Shown here one piece after another: positions 31,332 to 38,845 of a stretch of DNA of 43,216 nucleotides (position 1 is its first letter; every line of letters begins with the position of its first letter). The DNA is taken from the NCBI GenBank assembly GCA_947479535.1, contig CANJZQ010000018.1, positions 1-43,216 on the forward strand, written 5' to 3'. A program made the translations under genes and the position numbers. Under the pieces are notes generated by a model. It ran no database searches. It had not been told where the DNA came from and saw only the letters and a program-made list of their open reading frames with translations. Source of the DNA: Oligoflexales bacterium (lineage in GTDB: Bacteria > Bdellovibrionota_B > Oligoflexia > Oligoflexales > RGVZ01).

Positions 31332-32462
31332 TTAATTAGCGGTTTTTGTTGGCTTCATGACCGACTGCGGCTTGATTACCAACCAGTCGATGGTTTTTGA
31401 AGTCGAATTTCCTTCGAAGTCCCACGCCGTGATGACGGCACTGTGCGGGCCAGGTGTTGTCGGAAACTCGCGCTGTTCCAAGGCTGTGATGATTCCATTG
31501 TCGTCCATGCTGAACCCGAGGTCGATCGTCAATTCGCGGCAAGTGTAGTTCCCGCAAGTCATTTGAGGGACGAAAAATTCTTCGACATGCGCGTTGATGT
31601 TGCCTTTGCCTGGCAGGCTTTGAAAATCCCAGACCAGTTCCGGCGCTGCACCATCGACGGAAATTTCAATCCGGTGGGGCGGGACGACATATTTGGTGTG
31701 CAAAATGAGATCGTGAATCGTTGCGTACAAGGAGTAGGGGCCGTCAATTTCACGGTCACCAACGTCATGTCCATTTTGCATCACCCCAGCGGCAATAATC
31801 GCCGGCGCGACCTGATCGGGCAGGCTTTCCAGAAAAAGGAAGGGACTCATGTATGTTCCCCCGACTGCCAGCACGTTCAAGTGCAGGTGATCATAGCGCT
31901 CGCCGAACGAATAATTTCCCCACTGGAAAATCTCACCAAGCTTTGCTCCTGCCGCGACTGGCGTGCCGCTTCGGTAGCTGTTCCATATGGCCGCAGGGAT
32001 CGATGCTTTTTCGACGTGATGGTATTGCCACAGGTAGCCTTCGGCATCCAAGATCGCGACTTCCCAGTAGGCTGGGTTGCCTGAAATGTAGTTTTCGATG
32101 TTAGTGACGCGTCCGCCCACTGAGGCAAGGACTGGTGTCCCGGCGTTGCCTCGAATGTCCAACCCATGGTGAAAGTAAGGCTGCCCGCCATAATCCTGAT
32201 AGGACGCGCTGGTGTGTCCAATGGAGAGTGGTGGGAATGGCCATGGGTGAATGGCTCTTGGGCGCTGCGCCGGAGCAGTGGCAACGGGGCTGCCCAAGCG
32301 TAATTCCCGCTGCCCCTCGGCTGAGGCGTCAAGGCAGCCCATTTCAGTCTGGGTGTGATCGTGGCTCAAGGCCTGCGAAGCCGCAGAGGCCTTGCCCGCG
32401 GCCAAGGCTGAACAAAGAACCAGGCCGCACGCCAAGGGTTTTTTAATGGGGGATTTGCTCAT
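31332..32462 (-). CDS. Exported M23-family (LytM-like) metallopeptidase
   Basis: A 376-aa protein with a signal peptide (residues 1-27, cleavage near GKASA). The M23 zinc site is visible as HHGLDIRGNAGTPVLA (His98/His99, Asp102), with QYHHVEKA and the YDHLHLNV box further on. The C-terminal 150 residues form an extra beta-rich domain with two close cysteines (TCGNYTC). M23 enzymes cut peptidoglycan cross-links or act as degraded activators; the motif set here looks catalytically complete. ATG 32462 is preceded by an AAGG/AGG ribosome site. In a predatory lineage it could act on the wall of the cell or of prey; that is inference. Confidence 0.9.
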   Translation of the reverse strand: MSKSPIKKPLACGLVLCSALAAGKASAASQALSHDHTQTEMGCLDASAEGQRELRLGSPVATAPAQRPRAIHPWPFPPLSIGHTSASYQDYGGQPYFHHGLDIRGNAGTPVLASVGGRVTNIENYISGNPAYWEVAILDAEGYLWQYHHVEKASIPAAIWNSYRSGTPVAAGAKLGEIFQWGNYSFGERYDHLHLNVLAVGGTYMSPFLFLESLPDQVAPAIIAAGVMQNGHDVGDREIDGPYSLYATIHDLILHTKYVVPPHRIEISVDGAAPELVWDFQSLPGKGNINAHVEEFFVPQMTCGNYTCRELTIDLGFSMDDNGIITALEQREFPTTPGPHSAVITAWDFEGNSTSKTIDWLVIKPQSVMKPTKTAN

Positions 32463-32623
32463 GGGTGCCTGCCTTTGCCGTGATAATTCGGTGTTTGATC
32501 TTAAAAATGACGATTATCCCAAGCGACAATCCTATCAGGTTTTAAGTCAGCTCCTACTTTCGCTACTGATTTCGGGTATTTACTATTATTAAAATTTATA
32601 TCATTATTTTAATGATTTTATGC

Positions 32624-32652
32624 TTGCATTAAAAGATTCTATGAGTTATAAC
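32624..32652 (+). promoter_or_regulatory. Sigma-70 promoter for the small lipoprotein gene
   Basis: TTGCAT (32624-32629) and TATAAC (32647-32652) with a 17-bp spacer, preceded by a very AT-rich stretch (32570-32620) like an UP element. The predicted transcript leader before ATG 32732 is about 70 nt. Confidence 0.65.
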
Positions 32653-32731
32653 CTTTTATAGTTTGGTGTGCAGTTTCTGTCGGCCCGGCATGTTGTCAAG
32701 CCACTGTCCACCACTGATGTTAGAGGCACCT

Positions 32732-33046
32732 ATGAAGTCCAAGCTCCTGATTTTCTCGTGTTTTTTGATGGTTTCCTGCGGCAGCGCGAAAGACAAGGGC
32801 TCAAGTGCCCCAGCAACCCCACCAAAGCCAAGTAAACCACCAGTGGCTTCGGTAGCTCCATCCACGGCTCCAGTGGCTCCAGTGGCTCCTGCAATTCAAT
32901 CTGCTCCAATTGCTGCCCCGACCTACCCGCAAGTGGGCGGCTCGAACTCTGGCAACAACTACAGCAGCACGGCTCGTGAATGCCCGAACGGTGCAGTGCG
33001 TCGCCTGTTCTACAACGTCTTCCACGCCGAAAACTGTGTTCGGTAA
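32732..33046 (+). CDS. Small Pro/Ala-rich lipoprotein
   Basis: A 104-aa exported lipoprotein. The lipobox is MVSC/GS (Cys15). The mature N-terminal half is a low-complexity Pro/Ala/Val spacer (repeated APVAP), giving an extended tether. The C-terminal 35 residues, with Asn/Ser-rich sequence and two cysteines (ARECPNGA, HAENCVR), may form a small disulfide-closed head. ATG 32732 has AGAGG about 6 bases upstream. A strong promoter and a strong terminator suggest an abundant single-gene transcript. I do not recognise a family. Confidence 0.85.
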   Translation: MKSKLLIFSCFLMVSCGSAKDKGSSAPATPPKPSKPPVASVAPSTAPVAPVAPAIQSAPIAAPTYPQVGGSNSGNNYSSTARECPNGAVRRLFYNVFHAENCVR

Positions 33047-33075
33047 GACGTCGCCCTGAGTGCACGTTCGTTGAA

Positions 33076-33106
33076 CCCCGGAGCCAATGAGCTCCGGGGT
33101 TTTTTT
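33076..33106 (+). terminator. Rho-independent terminator of the small lipoprotein gene
   Basis: CCCCGGAGC (33076-33084) and GCTCCGGGG (33091-33099) form a perfect 9-bp stem with a 6-base loop, followed by seven T. Confidence 0.96.
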
Positions 33107-33168
33107 ATTAGGCTTGGGTTGACCGGTGCCCTCAAGTGCCTGTATTTCCAGAATCAAAGGAGGCCGAC

Positions 33169-33891
33169 ATGGGAGCACAATGGAAACACGCCGGGCGCGT
33201 GGATACGGCAAAAAGACGGGGACTCATCATTGGCAAGCTGGCGAAGGAAATCGCCGTGGCAGCACGCCTTGGCGATCCGGATCCCGCCAACAATTCCCGC
33301 CTTCGCGTGGCAATTGAATCGGCCCGCAAGCAAGCTTGTCCTCGTGAAACCATCGAGCGCGCCATCAAAAAAGGCGCCGGGCTCTTGGATGAAACGGTCA
33401 ACTACGAGTTGGTGACCTACGAGGGTTTTGCTCCACACAAAGTACCTGTCATTGTGGAGTGCATGACAGACAACAAAAATCGCAGTGCGGGAGACGTCCG
33501 CGTTTTGTTCCGCAAAGGTCAGTTGGGATCGATTGGTTCGGTTGGGTGGATGTTTGACCGGCTGGGTGTGGTCGAGGCGACCAATGCGAACCCCAGTGTC
33601 GACATCGAGGAGGCAGCCATTGAGGCTGGTGCCCAGGAAGTCGAGCCTCTGGAAGACTCCGAAGTGGAAAAAGGCCAAGCCGGAGGACGGTTTTACACAA
33701 GCCCATCGGATGTGGATGCCGTCAACAAGGCCCTGACGCAATTTGGCTGGTCGATTTCCAAGGCTGAGTTGATGTATCGCGCAAAAGAGAGCGTTGAACT
33801 TGACGCTGCCCAGCGTAAGGATGTCGAAGATTTTCTAAATGAAATTGATGACAATGATGACGTCCACCGGGTTTACGCCGGGTTGAAATAA
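33169..33891 (+). CDS. YebC/PmpR/TACO1-family regulator or translation factor
   Basis: A 240-aa YebC-family protein. The N-terminus MGAQWKHAGR with KLAKEIAVAARLGDPDPANNSRLR is typical, as are ACPRETIERAIKKGAG, YELVTYEGFAPHKVPVIVECMTDNKNRS and GSIGSVGWMFDR. Members bind DNA as transcription regulators or assist ribosomes at difficult stretches such as polyproline. ATG 33169 has AAAGGAGG 5 bases upstream. The longer upstream reading was rejected. Several polyproline-rich exported proteins lie nearby, but no functional link is implied. A terminator follows 27 bp after the stop. Confidence 0.93.
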   Translation: MGAQWKHAGRVDTAKRRGLIIGKLAKEIAVAARLGDPDPANNSRLRVAIESARKQACPRETIERAIKKGAGLLDETVNYELVTYEGFAPHKVPVIVECMTDNKNRSAGDVRVLFRKGQLGSIGSVGWMFDRLGVVEATNANPSVDIEEAAIEAGAQEVEPLEDSEVEKGQAGGRFYTSPSDVDAVNKALTQFGWSISKAELMYRAKESVELDAAQRKDVEDFLNEIDDNDDVHRVYAGLK

Positions 33892-33959
33892 CAATTCGTT
33901 CTGGCACCTGCGTTGCAGCCTCCCCGTTTAACAATGGGGAGGTTTTTCTTTATGAAACT
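33889..33959 (+). repeat. 71-bp direct repeat, copy 1
   Basis: Identical at 69 of 71 positions to 34908-34978. It begins with the last bases of the YebC-gene stop codon, contains a terminator hairpin and ends in ATGAAACT. In this copy the ATG opens only a 10-codon frame (33952-33984). Confidence 0.95.
33919..33950 (+). terminator. Rho-independent terminator of the YebC-family gene
   Basis: CCTCCCC (33919-33925) pairs with GGGGAGG (33936-33942) around a 10-base loop, followed by TTTTTCTT. Confidence 0.9.
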
Positions 33960-34027
33960 ACGGGGCGTGCCACTGGCCTACTAACCCCCCGTCACGACGA
34001 GAAAAATCAAAAAAGGGAAGTTAAGGC

Positions 34028-34054
34028 TAAAGTTCTCCGACAGCGCGACGACTC
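34028..34054 (+). promoter_or_regulatory. Possible FliA (sigma-28)-like promoter
   Basis: TAAAGTTC, an 11-bp spacer and GACGACTC partly match the flagellar sigma-28 consensus (TAAAGTTT-N11-GCCGATAA): seven of eight and four of eight positions. It lies about 60 bp upstream of the GTG start at 34115. Confidence 0.3.
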
Positions 34055-34114
34055 TTCTTGCAGCTGTTCCGGTTCTGAAACTCCCTCTCAGCCTCAAATT
34101 AAGGAGACACCATC

Positions 34115-34783
34115 GTGGATCGCGCAAAAAACGGAATTTTTTTCACCGTTCTCGTCTGCGGCAGCCTGCTGCTGGCTAGCAATGATGGATTCGCGTTTAA
34201 GATTCGTAAGCCCCAGGAGGGGGGCGGGGCTAGTCCGTCAGCTCCGGTCGTGCCTGAACAACCGGCGGCATTACCAACGCCGCCACCAATGATGGGATCA
34301 ACGAACCCAGCGCCACCAGCACCCGTGCCGAGTCCGACAGGAACTGGGTCAGTTAGCGACGCTACGAATCCCGAGAACATGGTAACGAAGCCGAGCAGGG
34401 AGCCGTGCTTCGATGCTGCGGAAGAGCGTGAAAAGCATCAAGCTATTTGGGCCGAGCTTGTGGAAAAAAGAAAGACGTGTGAATGCGAATGCTACGGCCG
34501 CTTCATACCCCATCTTTCGCCCCCGCAGCCATCAGCTACACCTTCTGAAGACGAGTTCCCAGTTGACGCCTCTTCATATGACCTCCTTGCGAAGAATTTA
34601 CGAGAAGCATGCCTGGCTGCGTGCCAATCAACGTTCGATGGTGGTTCTCAGGACCTGTTTAAGAAAATAAGCTATAGTTTTTACGGAAACGGCAAAGACT
34701 GTAAAGGTTCGGCCGCTCTACCAACTATGGCTCCCCCGCCGCCCACTGAACCTGCTAGCTGCCCTGCCCCCAAAGCTCCTTGA
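34115..34783 (+). CDS. Exported Cys/Pro-rich protein, unknown function
   Basis: A 222-aa protein with a signal peptide (residues 1-27, cleavage near DGFA/FK). Residues about 35-90 are a Pro/Ala/Ser linker. The C-terminal half has a dense cysteine cluster (TCECECYG, CLAACQS, KDCKG) that suggests disulfides or metal binding, and the tail is again Pro-rich. The start is GTG 34115 with AAGGAG 8 bases upstream. I do not recognise a family. The gene sits inside a segment bracketed by 71-bp direct repeats, which suggests it was inserted between the YebC-family gene and the DUF1036 gene by a duplication event. Confidence 0.8.
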   Translation: MDRAKNGIFFTVLVCGSLLLASNDGFAFKIRKPQEGGGASPSAPVVPEQPAALPTPPPMMGSTNPAPPAPVPSPTGTGSVSDATNPENMVTKPSREPCFDAAEEREKHQAIWAELVEKRKTCECECYGRFIPHLSPPQPSATPSEDEFPVDASSYDLLAKNLREACLAACQSTFDGGSQDLFKKISYSFYGNGKDCKGSAALPTMAPPPPTEPASCPAPKAP

Positions 34784-34835
34784 ATTGGCGGTCCTTCCGG
34801 TGACTCCTCTTGCGGAGTTCGCGTGTGAAGATGTG

Positions 34836-34895
34836 TGAAGAAAGGATCCTTCCCGTTCGCTGCGCTCAGGGTCGGGATGCCCTCGTCGGATTGGG
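34836..34895 (+). repeat. REP-like dispersed element (reverse orientation)
   Basis: TGAAGAAAGGATCCTTC at 34836-34852 is the exact reverse complement of 37176-37192, followed by a similar CGCTCAGG core. The rest of the element differs, so it is a related but degraded copy. Confidence 0.6.
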
Positions 34896-34907
34896 GCAGT
34901 TTAGAAG

Positions 34908-34978
34908 TAACAATTCATTCTGGCACCTGCGTTGCAGCCTCCCTGTTTAACAATGGGGAGGTTTTTCTTTATGAAACT
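34908..34978 (+). repeat. 71-bp direct repeat, copy 2
   Basis: It differs from 33889-33959 at two positions. Here the terminal ATGAAACT is the real start of the DUF1036 gene, so the repeat supplies its leader and ribosome site. Confidence 0.95.
34938..34970 (+). promoter_or_regulatory. Terminator-like hairpin containing the ribosome site of the DUF1036 gene
   Basis: CCTCCCT (34938-34944) pairs with GGGGAGG (34955-34961), with one U-G pair in RNA, followed by TTTTTCTTT and then ATG 34971. The GGGGAGG arm is also the Shine-Dalgarno sequence 9 bases before the start. The hairpin could end transcription or mask translation. Confidence 0.6.
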
Positions 34979-36146
34979 GAAAAAAACAACGATGTCTTTG
35001 ATTCTGGCAGGCTCATTCGCATCGCCTTGGGGATGGCAGTGTTTGGCGGCCGATACCAAAATCAATCTCTGCAACACAAACACTGAAAAAATATTTGCGG
35101 CTGTCGCATACGATGCGGCAACCGGAGAAAAAATAGTTTCCAGGGGTTGGTGGGCCATCGAAGCCAACGCGTGCATAGACCTTTCCCTGCCGGTGGTTGA
35201 CGACCGGTTGTACTTGTTTGCTCAGTCGTCGTCTCAACTTCTGAATTGGAATGGCAGCACCTCCCTGTGTCTCGACACGACCCATGTGTTTGACTATCAA
35301 AGTGCGGCCGACATGCCATGCAACGAACCAGACCAGGCCATTCGCGCATTTAAAGAAGTCTCAATTGCCGCATTGTCTGCCCCAACTGGAACTCCGAAAT
35401 ATGAATTCAAACCCGCAGATGCAGTGCGCGTGGGTGGCGCGATCAAGTTTTGCAACGACACGGCAGAGAAGGCCTACTTGTCCTTGTCTCAAAAGAAATC
35501 CAGTAATCCCAAATTCAGCGTGGACGGCTGGTTTGTGATTGAAGCAGCAAAATGCTTCGAAGCCCGCCGGGACCTCGAAGCCGAGGAGGTGTACTTTTAC
35601 GCACAAGGTGGAACTGGCAACTTGCGTTGGCGGGGGGACACCCCGTTATGCACAGACGACCTCAGTGGATATGCCTTTGACGATGCTGGGTCCATGGACT
35701 GCAAGGGCAACAACCAAATCATGCAACTTTTCCATAAGGAGCGATTGACTGAGGGCGAATTCGAATACCATTTACTGGCGGCCGACGCTCATGAAGTCCG
35801 TTCCATGGTCGATTTATGCAATTCACGAACTGAAAAAAGCCTGATCACCATTGCATGGGAACGACCTGATTTCGCGGGTGATTGGGTCTCCCGCGGTTGG
35901 TATGTTCTGGATGCCGGGGCGTGCGTCAAAGACCTCGCCGTTGATTCCGCCCAGTTGTATGTTCACGTCGAAGATGCTGCCCGGGCCACGATCATGGAAG
36001 GGGCGATTGAGGCATGCATTGACCAGAATCTGGCATTCATGTTTTCGCATGCAAACAATATGACCTGTGATGCATCGAATCAAGTGAAGGCCCGTTTTGC
36101 ACCGAAGCCAGTTGCTCCGGGAAAGGTACGGATCGACGTTCCCTGA
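34971..36146 (+). CDS. Exported protein with three DUF1036 domains
   Basis: A 391-aa protein with a signal peptide (residues 1-27, cleavage near CLAA/DT). Three homologous domains follow at about 30-125, 158-262 and 285-375. Each starts LCN..TEK or FCN.TAEK, continues with a GWW/GWF/GWY strand, then a Cys after about 8 residues (EANACIDL, EAAKCFEA, DAGACVKD), a YLFAQ/YFYAQ/YVHVE strand, and a later Cys before an aromatic strand. This is the pattern of DUF1036, a family of unknown function usually present once. ATG 34971 lies within the 71-bp repeat. The domains' paired cysteines suggest periplasmic disulfides. Confidence 0.85.
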   Translation: MKLKKTTMSLILAGSFASPWGWQCLAADTKINLCNTNTEKIFAAVAYDAATGEKIVSRGWWAIEANACIDLSLPVVDDRLYLFAQSSSQLLNWNGSTSLCLDTTHVFDYQSAADMPCNEPDQAIRAFKEVSIAALSAPTGTPKYEFKPADAVRVGGAIKFCNDTAEKAYLSLSQKKSSNPKFSVDGWFVIEAAKCFEARRDLEAEEVYFYAQGGTGNLRWRGDTPLCTDDLSGYAFDDAGSMDCKGNNQIMQLFHKERLTEGEFEYHLLAADAHEVRSMVDLCNSRTEKSLITIAWERPDFAGDWVSRGWYVLDAGACVKDLAVDSAQLYVHVEDAARATIMEGAIEACIDQNLAFMFSHANNMTCDASNQVKARFAPKPVAPGKVRIDVP

Positions 36147-36225
36147 TGTTGTCGTTCTCCGCTCTCGCATATATACCTTAACTGTTATATCGGGATCCTT
36201 TGACTGAGCGGAGATTTTTGAGTCC

Positions 36226-37131
36226 ATGGCCCAAACGCGCTTTAAGCGGGTCAACGTCGAAATCAGCAACATCTGCAACTTGAAGTGTACCTTTTGCCCG
36301 GCAGGCGAGGGGGAGCAGCAAGTGATGGGTGTGGCTGATTTTAAGCGTGTTATTGAGCAGTTGGCGCCTTTGACTGAGGAAGTCGTCTTGCACCTTTTGG
36401 GGGAGCCCCTTGGTCATCCTGAATTTTCTCGAATCATCGATGCGTGTGAGGCTGCTGGTGTGCCGGTCAACATTGTCACCAACGGTGTCCTGATGACCGG
36501 TGACCGACCAGTGCAGTTGCTGCGTCCCATTGTCCGCCAGGTCAGTTTTTCCCTGCAAAGTTTCGAGGACAATTTCAAAGATCAAGATCCCCGGGTTTAT
36601 TTCCGGCGTATTCAAAAGTTTATCGATCAGGCCATGAGCGAGCGTCCCGACCTCTACATCAATTTGCGCCTTTGGGACTTGGACGGGACTGCTCCCGATG
36701 CATCGGACCTGAATATCTCCATGCGGTCTCTGTTGACCCAAGCCTTCGGTTTTGAGTGGTCTGACGTTCAAGTTGATCTGCGCCGCCGCAAGAACTGGCG
36801 AATCCGCGGTCGGCTCTACCTTCATTTTGATTCGCGTTTTGAGTGGCCAAACATGGCTGATCCCGTGCGCAGCAACAAGGGTTTTTGCCATGGCATGTCA
36901 GGTCATTTTGGCATTCATGCCGATGGTACGGCCGTGCCATGTTGTCTGGATCACAAGGCCGACATACGCCTCGGCAATGTCCTTCAAACTCCGGTGGCAG
37001 AAATTCTGGCCAGTCCGCGTGCCACTAAAATCCGTGAAGGCTTCGCCCGGGGAGAACTGGTCGAGGAACTCTGCCAACGCTGTACGTTTATAAGCCGGTT
37101 CGATCGCCAGCCGGAGCAATCGTCATCATGA
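36226..37131 (+). CDS. Radical SAM protein with SPASM-like C-terminus
   Basis: A 301-aa radical SAM enzyme. The [4Fe-4S]-SAM site CNLKCTFC lies at about residues 17-24, preceded by VNVEIS. LLGEPLGHPEF and the TNGVLM strand are standard barrel elements. The C-terminal part has a cysteine set (FCHGMS, VPCCLDHK, LCQRCTF) matching a SPASM auxiliary cluster region, as in peptide- or protein-modifying enzymes. No precursor peptide gene is obvious beside it. ATG 36226 lies 80 bp after the DUF1036 gene. The substrate is unknown. Confidence 0.92.
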   Translation: MAQTRFKRVNVEISNICNLKCTFCPAGEGEQQVMGVADFKRVIEQLAPLTEEVVLHLLGEPLGHPEFSRIIDACEAAGVPVNIVTNGVLMTGDRPVQLLRPIVRQVSFSLQSFEDNFKDQDPRVYFRRIQKFIDQAMSERPDLYINLRLWDLDGTAPDASDLNISMRSLLTQAFGFEWSDVQVDLRRRKNWRIRGRLYLHFDSRFEWPNMADPVRSNKGFCHGMSGHFGIHADGTAVPCCLDHKADIRLGNVLQTPVAEILASPRATKIREGFARGELVEELCQRCTFISRFDRQPEQSSS

Positions 37132-37135
37132 GCCC

Positions 37136-37227
37136 CCGTCATCCTGAGTCGCAACCCGTCATCCTGAGCGTTAGCGAAGGATCCTTTCTTCAACCCCGTC
37201 ATCCTGAGCAAGGCGAAGGATCTTTTC
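37136..37227 (+). repeat. Tandem REP-like elements
   Basis: CCCGTCATCCTGAG occurs at 37136-37149, 37155-37168 and 37195-37208, with GCGAAGGAT arms that can fold back on ATCCTGAGC. The second element is most complete. They fill the gap between the radical SAM and YeeE genes; a reverse, degraded relative is at 34836. Confidence 0.85.
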
Positions 37228-37247
37228 CTGATTAAATGGAGTTTTTT

Positions 37248-37676
37248 ATGAACTGGAAAACATCTCTCGACGCACTGATCGGCGGAGGCATCATCGGTCT
37301 GGCCTCGTCGTTTCTTTTGCTGTTCGCAGGCCGTGTGTTTGGCGTTAGCGGGATTTTGGGCGGTCTGGCCTTTCCAACCAAGGGTGATGCCCTTTGGCGT
37401 GTTGGTATCATTCTCGGGCTGATGACGGCTGGTTTTATTCTGATGATCACAAAGCCAGACGCCATGGCGATCGTTCCAAACGGACCCTGGTGGCGCTATT
37501 CTGTGGCTGGAATCATGGTCGGCTTTGGAACCCAGCTCGGCGGAGGCTGCACGAGTGGTCACGGGGTGTGTGGCATCAGCCGATTTTCAGTCCGGTCCAT
37601 TGTTGCCACTGTTACGTTCATTGCGGGTGGAATGCTTGTCGTGGCCGTGATGCGCGCGCTGGGGGTGCTGGCATGA
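37248..37676 (+). CDS. YeeE/YedE-family membrane protein, first half
   Basis: A 142-aa membrane protein with about four membrane segments. The hallmark GGGCTSGHGVCGISR (residues about 101-115) belongs to the YeeE/YedE (sulf_transp) family, which imports thiosulfate or related sulfur compounds using conserved cysteines. ATG 37248 has TGGAG 6 bases upstream; the ATG at 37236 is too close to the repeat and lacks a site. Its stop overlaps the next start (ATGA), and the two genes together equal one full-length YeeE. Confidence 0.92.
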   Translation: MNWKTSLDALIGGGIIGLASSFLLLFAGRVFGVSGILGGLAFPTKGDALWRVGIILGLMTAGFILMITKPDAMAIVPNGPWWRYSVAGIMVGFGTQLGGGCTSGHGVCGISRFSVRSIVATVTFIAGGMLVVAVMRALGVLA

Positions 37677-38083
37677 AAATCTTTTTCGCTTCGTTCGGTT
37701 CAGCCCTCTTGTTTGGCCTCGGATTGGGACTCTCGGGGATGACGTTGCCTTCCAAAGTCATCGGATTTTTGGACGTCACCGGTCCATGGGATCCGACGCT
37801 TGCATTTGTCATGATGGGTGCGATTTTTGTGCATGCCATTTCATTCCGGCTGATCACAAAGCGGACGTCGCCTTTTCTGACCACGTCGTTTCGACTTCCG
37901 ACGCGCAACGATATCGATTCCAGACTGATCATTGGCGCTCTTGTTTTTGGTTTGGGCTGGGGCCTTGCGGGATTTTGTCCCGGACCTGCAATCGTCGGTT
38001 TGGTTAGTGGCATTCCTGCCGTTTTCGTGTTTGTCGCGTCAATGCTCGTGGGAATTTACGCCTATCGCTTTGTTTCCCGGTGA
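37673..38083 (+). CDS. YeeE/YedE-family membrane protein, second half
   Basis: A 136-aa membrane protein. GMTLPSKVIGFLDVTGPWDPTLAFVMMGA and GFCPGPAIVGL are the motifs of the second repeat of YeeE/YedE transporters; the Cys in GFCPGP is one of the family's sulfur-relay cysteines. It is co-translated with the first half through an ATGA overlap. Such two-gene versions are known in other bacteria and often go with sulfur metabolism genes, none of which are visible here. Confidence 0.92.
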   Translation: MKIFFASFGSALLFGLGLGLSGMTLPSKVIGFLDVTGPWDPTLAFVMMGAIFVHAISFRLITKRTSPFLTTSFRLPTRNDIDSRLIIGALVFGLGWGLAGFCPGPAIVGLVSGIPAVFVFVASMLVGIYAYRFVSR

Positions 38084-38113
38084 ATTCGCTTTCTCTTTCT
38101 CTTTTTCTTTCGC

Positions 38114-38845
38114 TTAAAACGGAAACCACCTTGCGCGGTGCTGGACCATCCACGCCGATCGCCCTCCACCAGGTGTGTCGCGGTAATTGACCCGTTGTTC
38201 TGTTACGACTTGATTCTCTTTTTTAGAAAAACCCAGCACAAACCCGTGGGGTGCGGCTTCAGGGTTGTCCGCCAGACCTGTTCGCTGCATGACCGAAAGG
38301 TCTTGTTGTTTAAATGCATCCAACCAACGCATTTCTTCTTCTGCTGCGCAGAGCAGCCACGCAACACCGTCGGGCAAAAGAAGTTTTGAGATCACAGCGA
38401 CCAAATCACTGGCTGGAAGCTGGTCGTCGTGACGAGCGAGTGCACGCGCCGGATCAAGTGATTTTGTGCTGGCATTGAAAAATGGGGGATTGGTCACAAT
38501 TAAATCAAATTTTGCAGTTGTTTCCTGCGCAAAATCCTGGACGCTCAAATTCAGCATCATCAACCGGTCTTGCCAGGGACACGCCGCGAAATTCTCTGCC
38601 GCGATCCCGGCGTCACCGGCATCAATTTCCACGGCGCTGATGATGGCCGTGGCAAATTTCTGAGCCATCATCAGTGCAAGGACTCCGGTGCCACAACCGA
38701 TGTCAAGAATCCGCCTGGGCGAGTTGCCCCGAACGAGGTCTGCAAAAGCGCAACTGTCTGTGTTGATGCGTTGTCCAGACAGGCTTTGTTTCATCGTGAA
38801 TTCTTTGAATTGAAAGATCCCGCCCGACATTCCGTGCGTCCTCAT
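38114..38845 (-). CDS. trmN6: tRNA1(Val) A37 N6-methyltransferase-like (YfiC family)
   Basis: A 243-aa class I SAM methyltransferase. FQFKEFTMKQ and RINTDSCAFADL match the N-terminal substrate segment of TrmN6. LDIGCGTGVLALMMAQ is the SAM-binding loop, AVEID the acidic strand, and NPPFFN the NPPY-type catalytic motif for methylating an exocyclic amine. TrmN6 methylates A37 of tRNA1(Val). ATG 38845 overlaps the racemase stop (ATGA). Assignment to this exact tRNA is by family likeness. Confidence 0.85.
   Translation of the reverse strand: MRTHGMSGGIFQFKEFTMKQSLSGQRINTDSCAFADLVRGNSPRRILDIGCGTGVLALMMAQKFATAIISAVEIDAGDAGIAAENFAACPWQDRLMMLNLSVQDFAQETTAKFDLIVTNPPFFNASTKSLDPARALARHDDQLPASDLVAVISKLLLPDGVAWLLCAAEEEMRWLDAFKQQDLSVMQRTGLADNPEAAPHGFVLGFSKKENQVVTEQRVNYRDTPGGGRSAWMVQHRARWFPF

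Noticed and set aside
33952-33984. 10-codon frame after the first 71-bp repeat
   Set aside because: Best explained as a by-product of the duplicated leader; too short to claim as a peptide.
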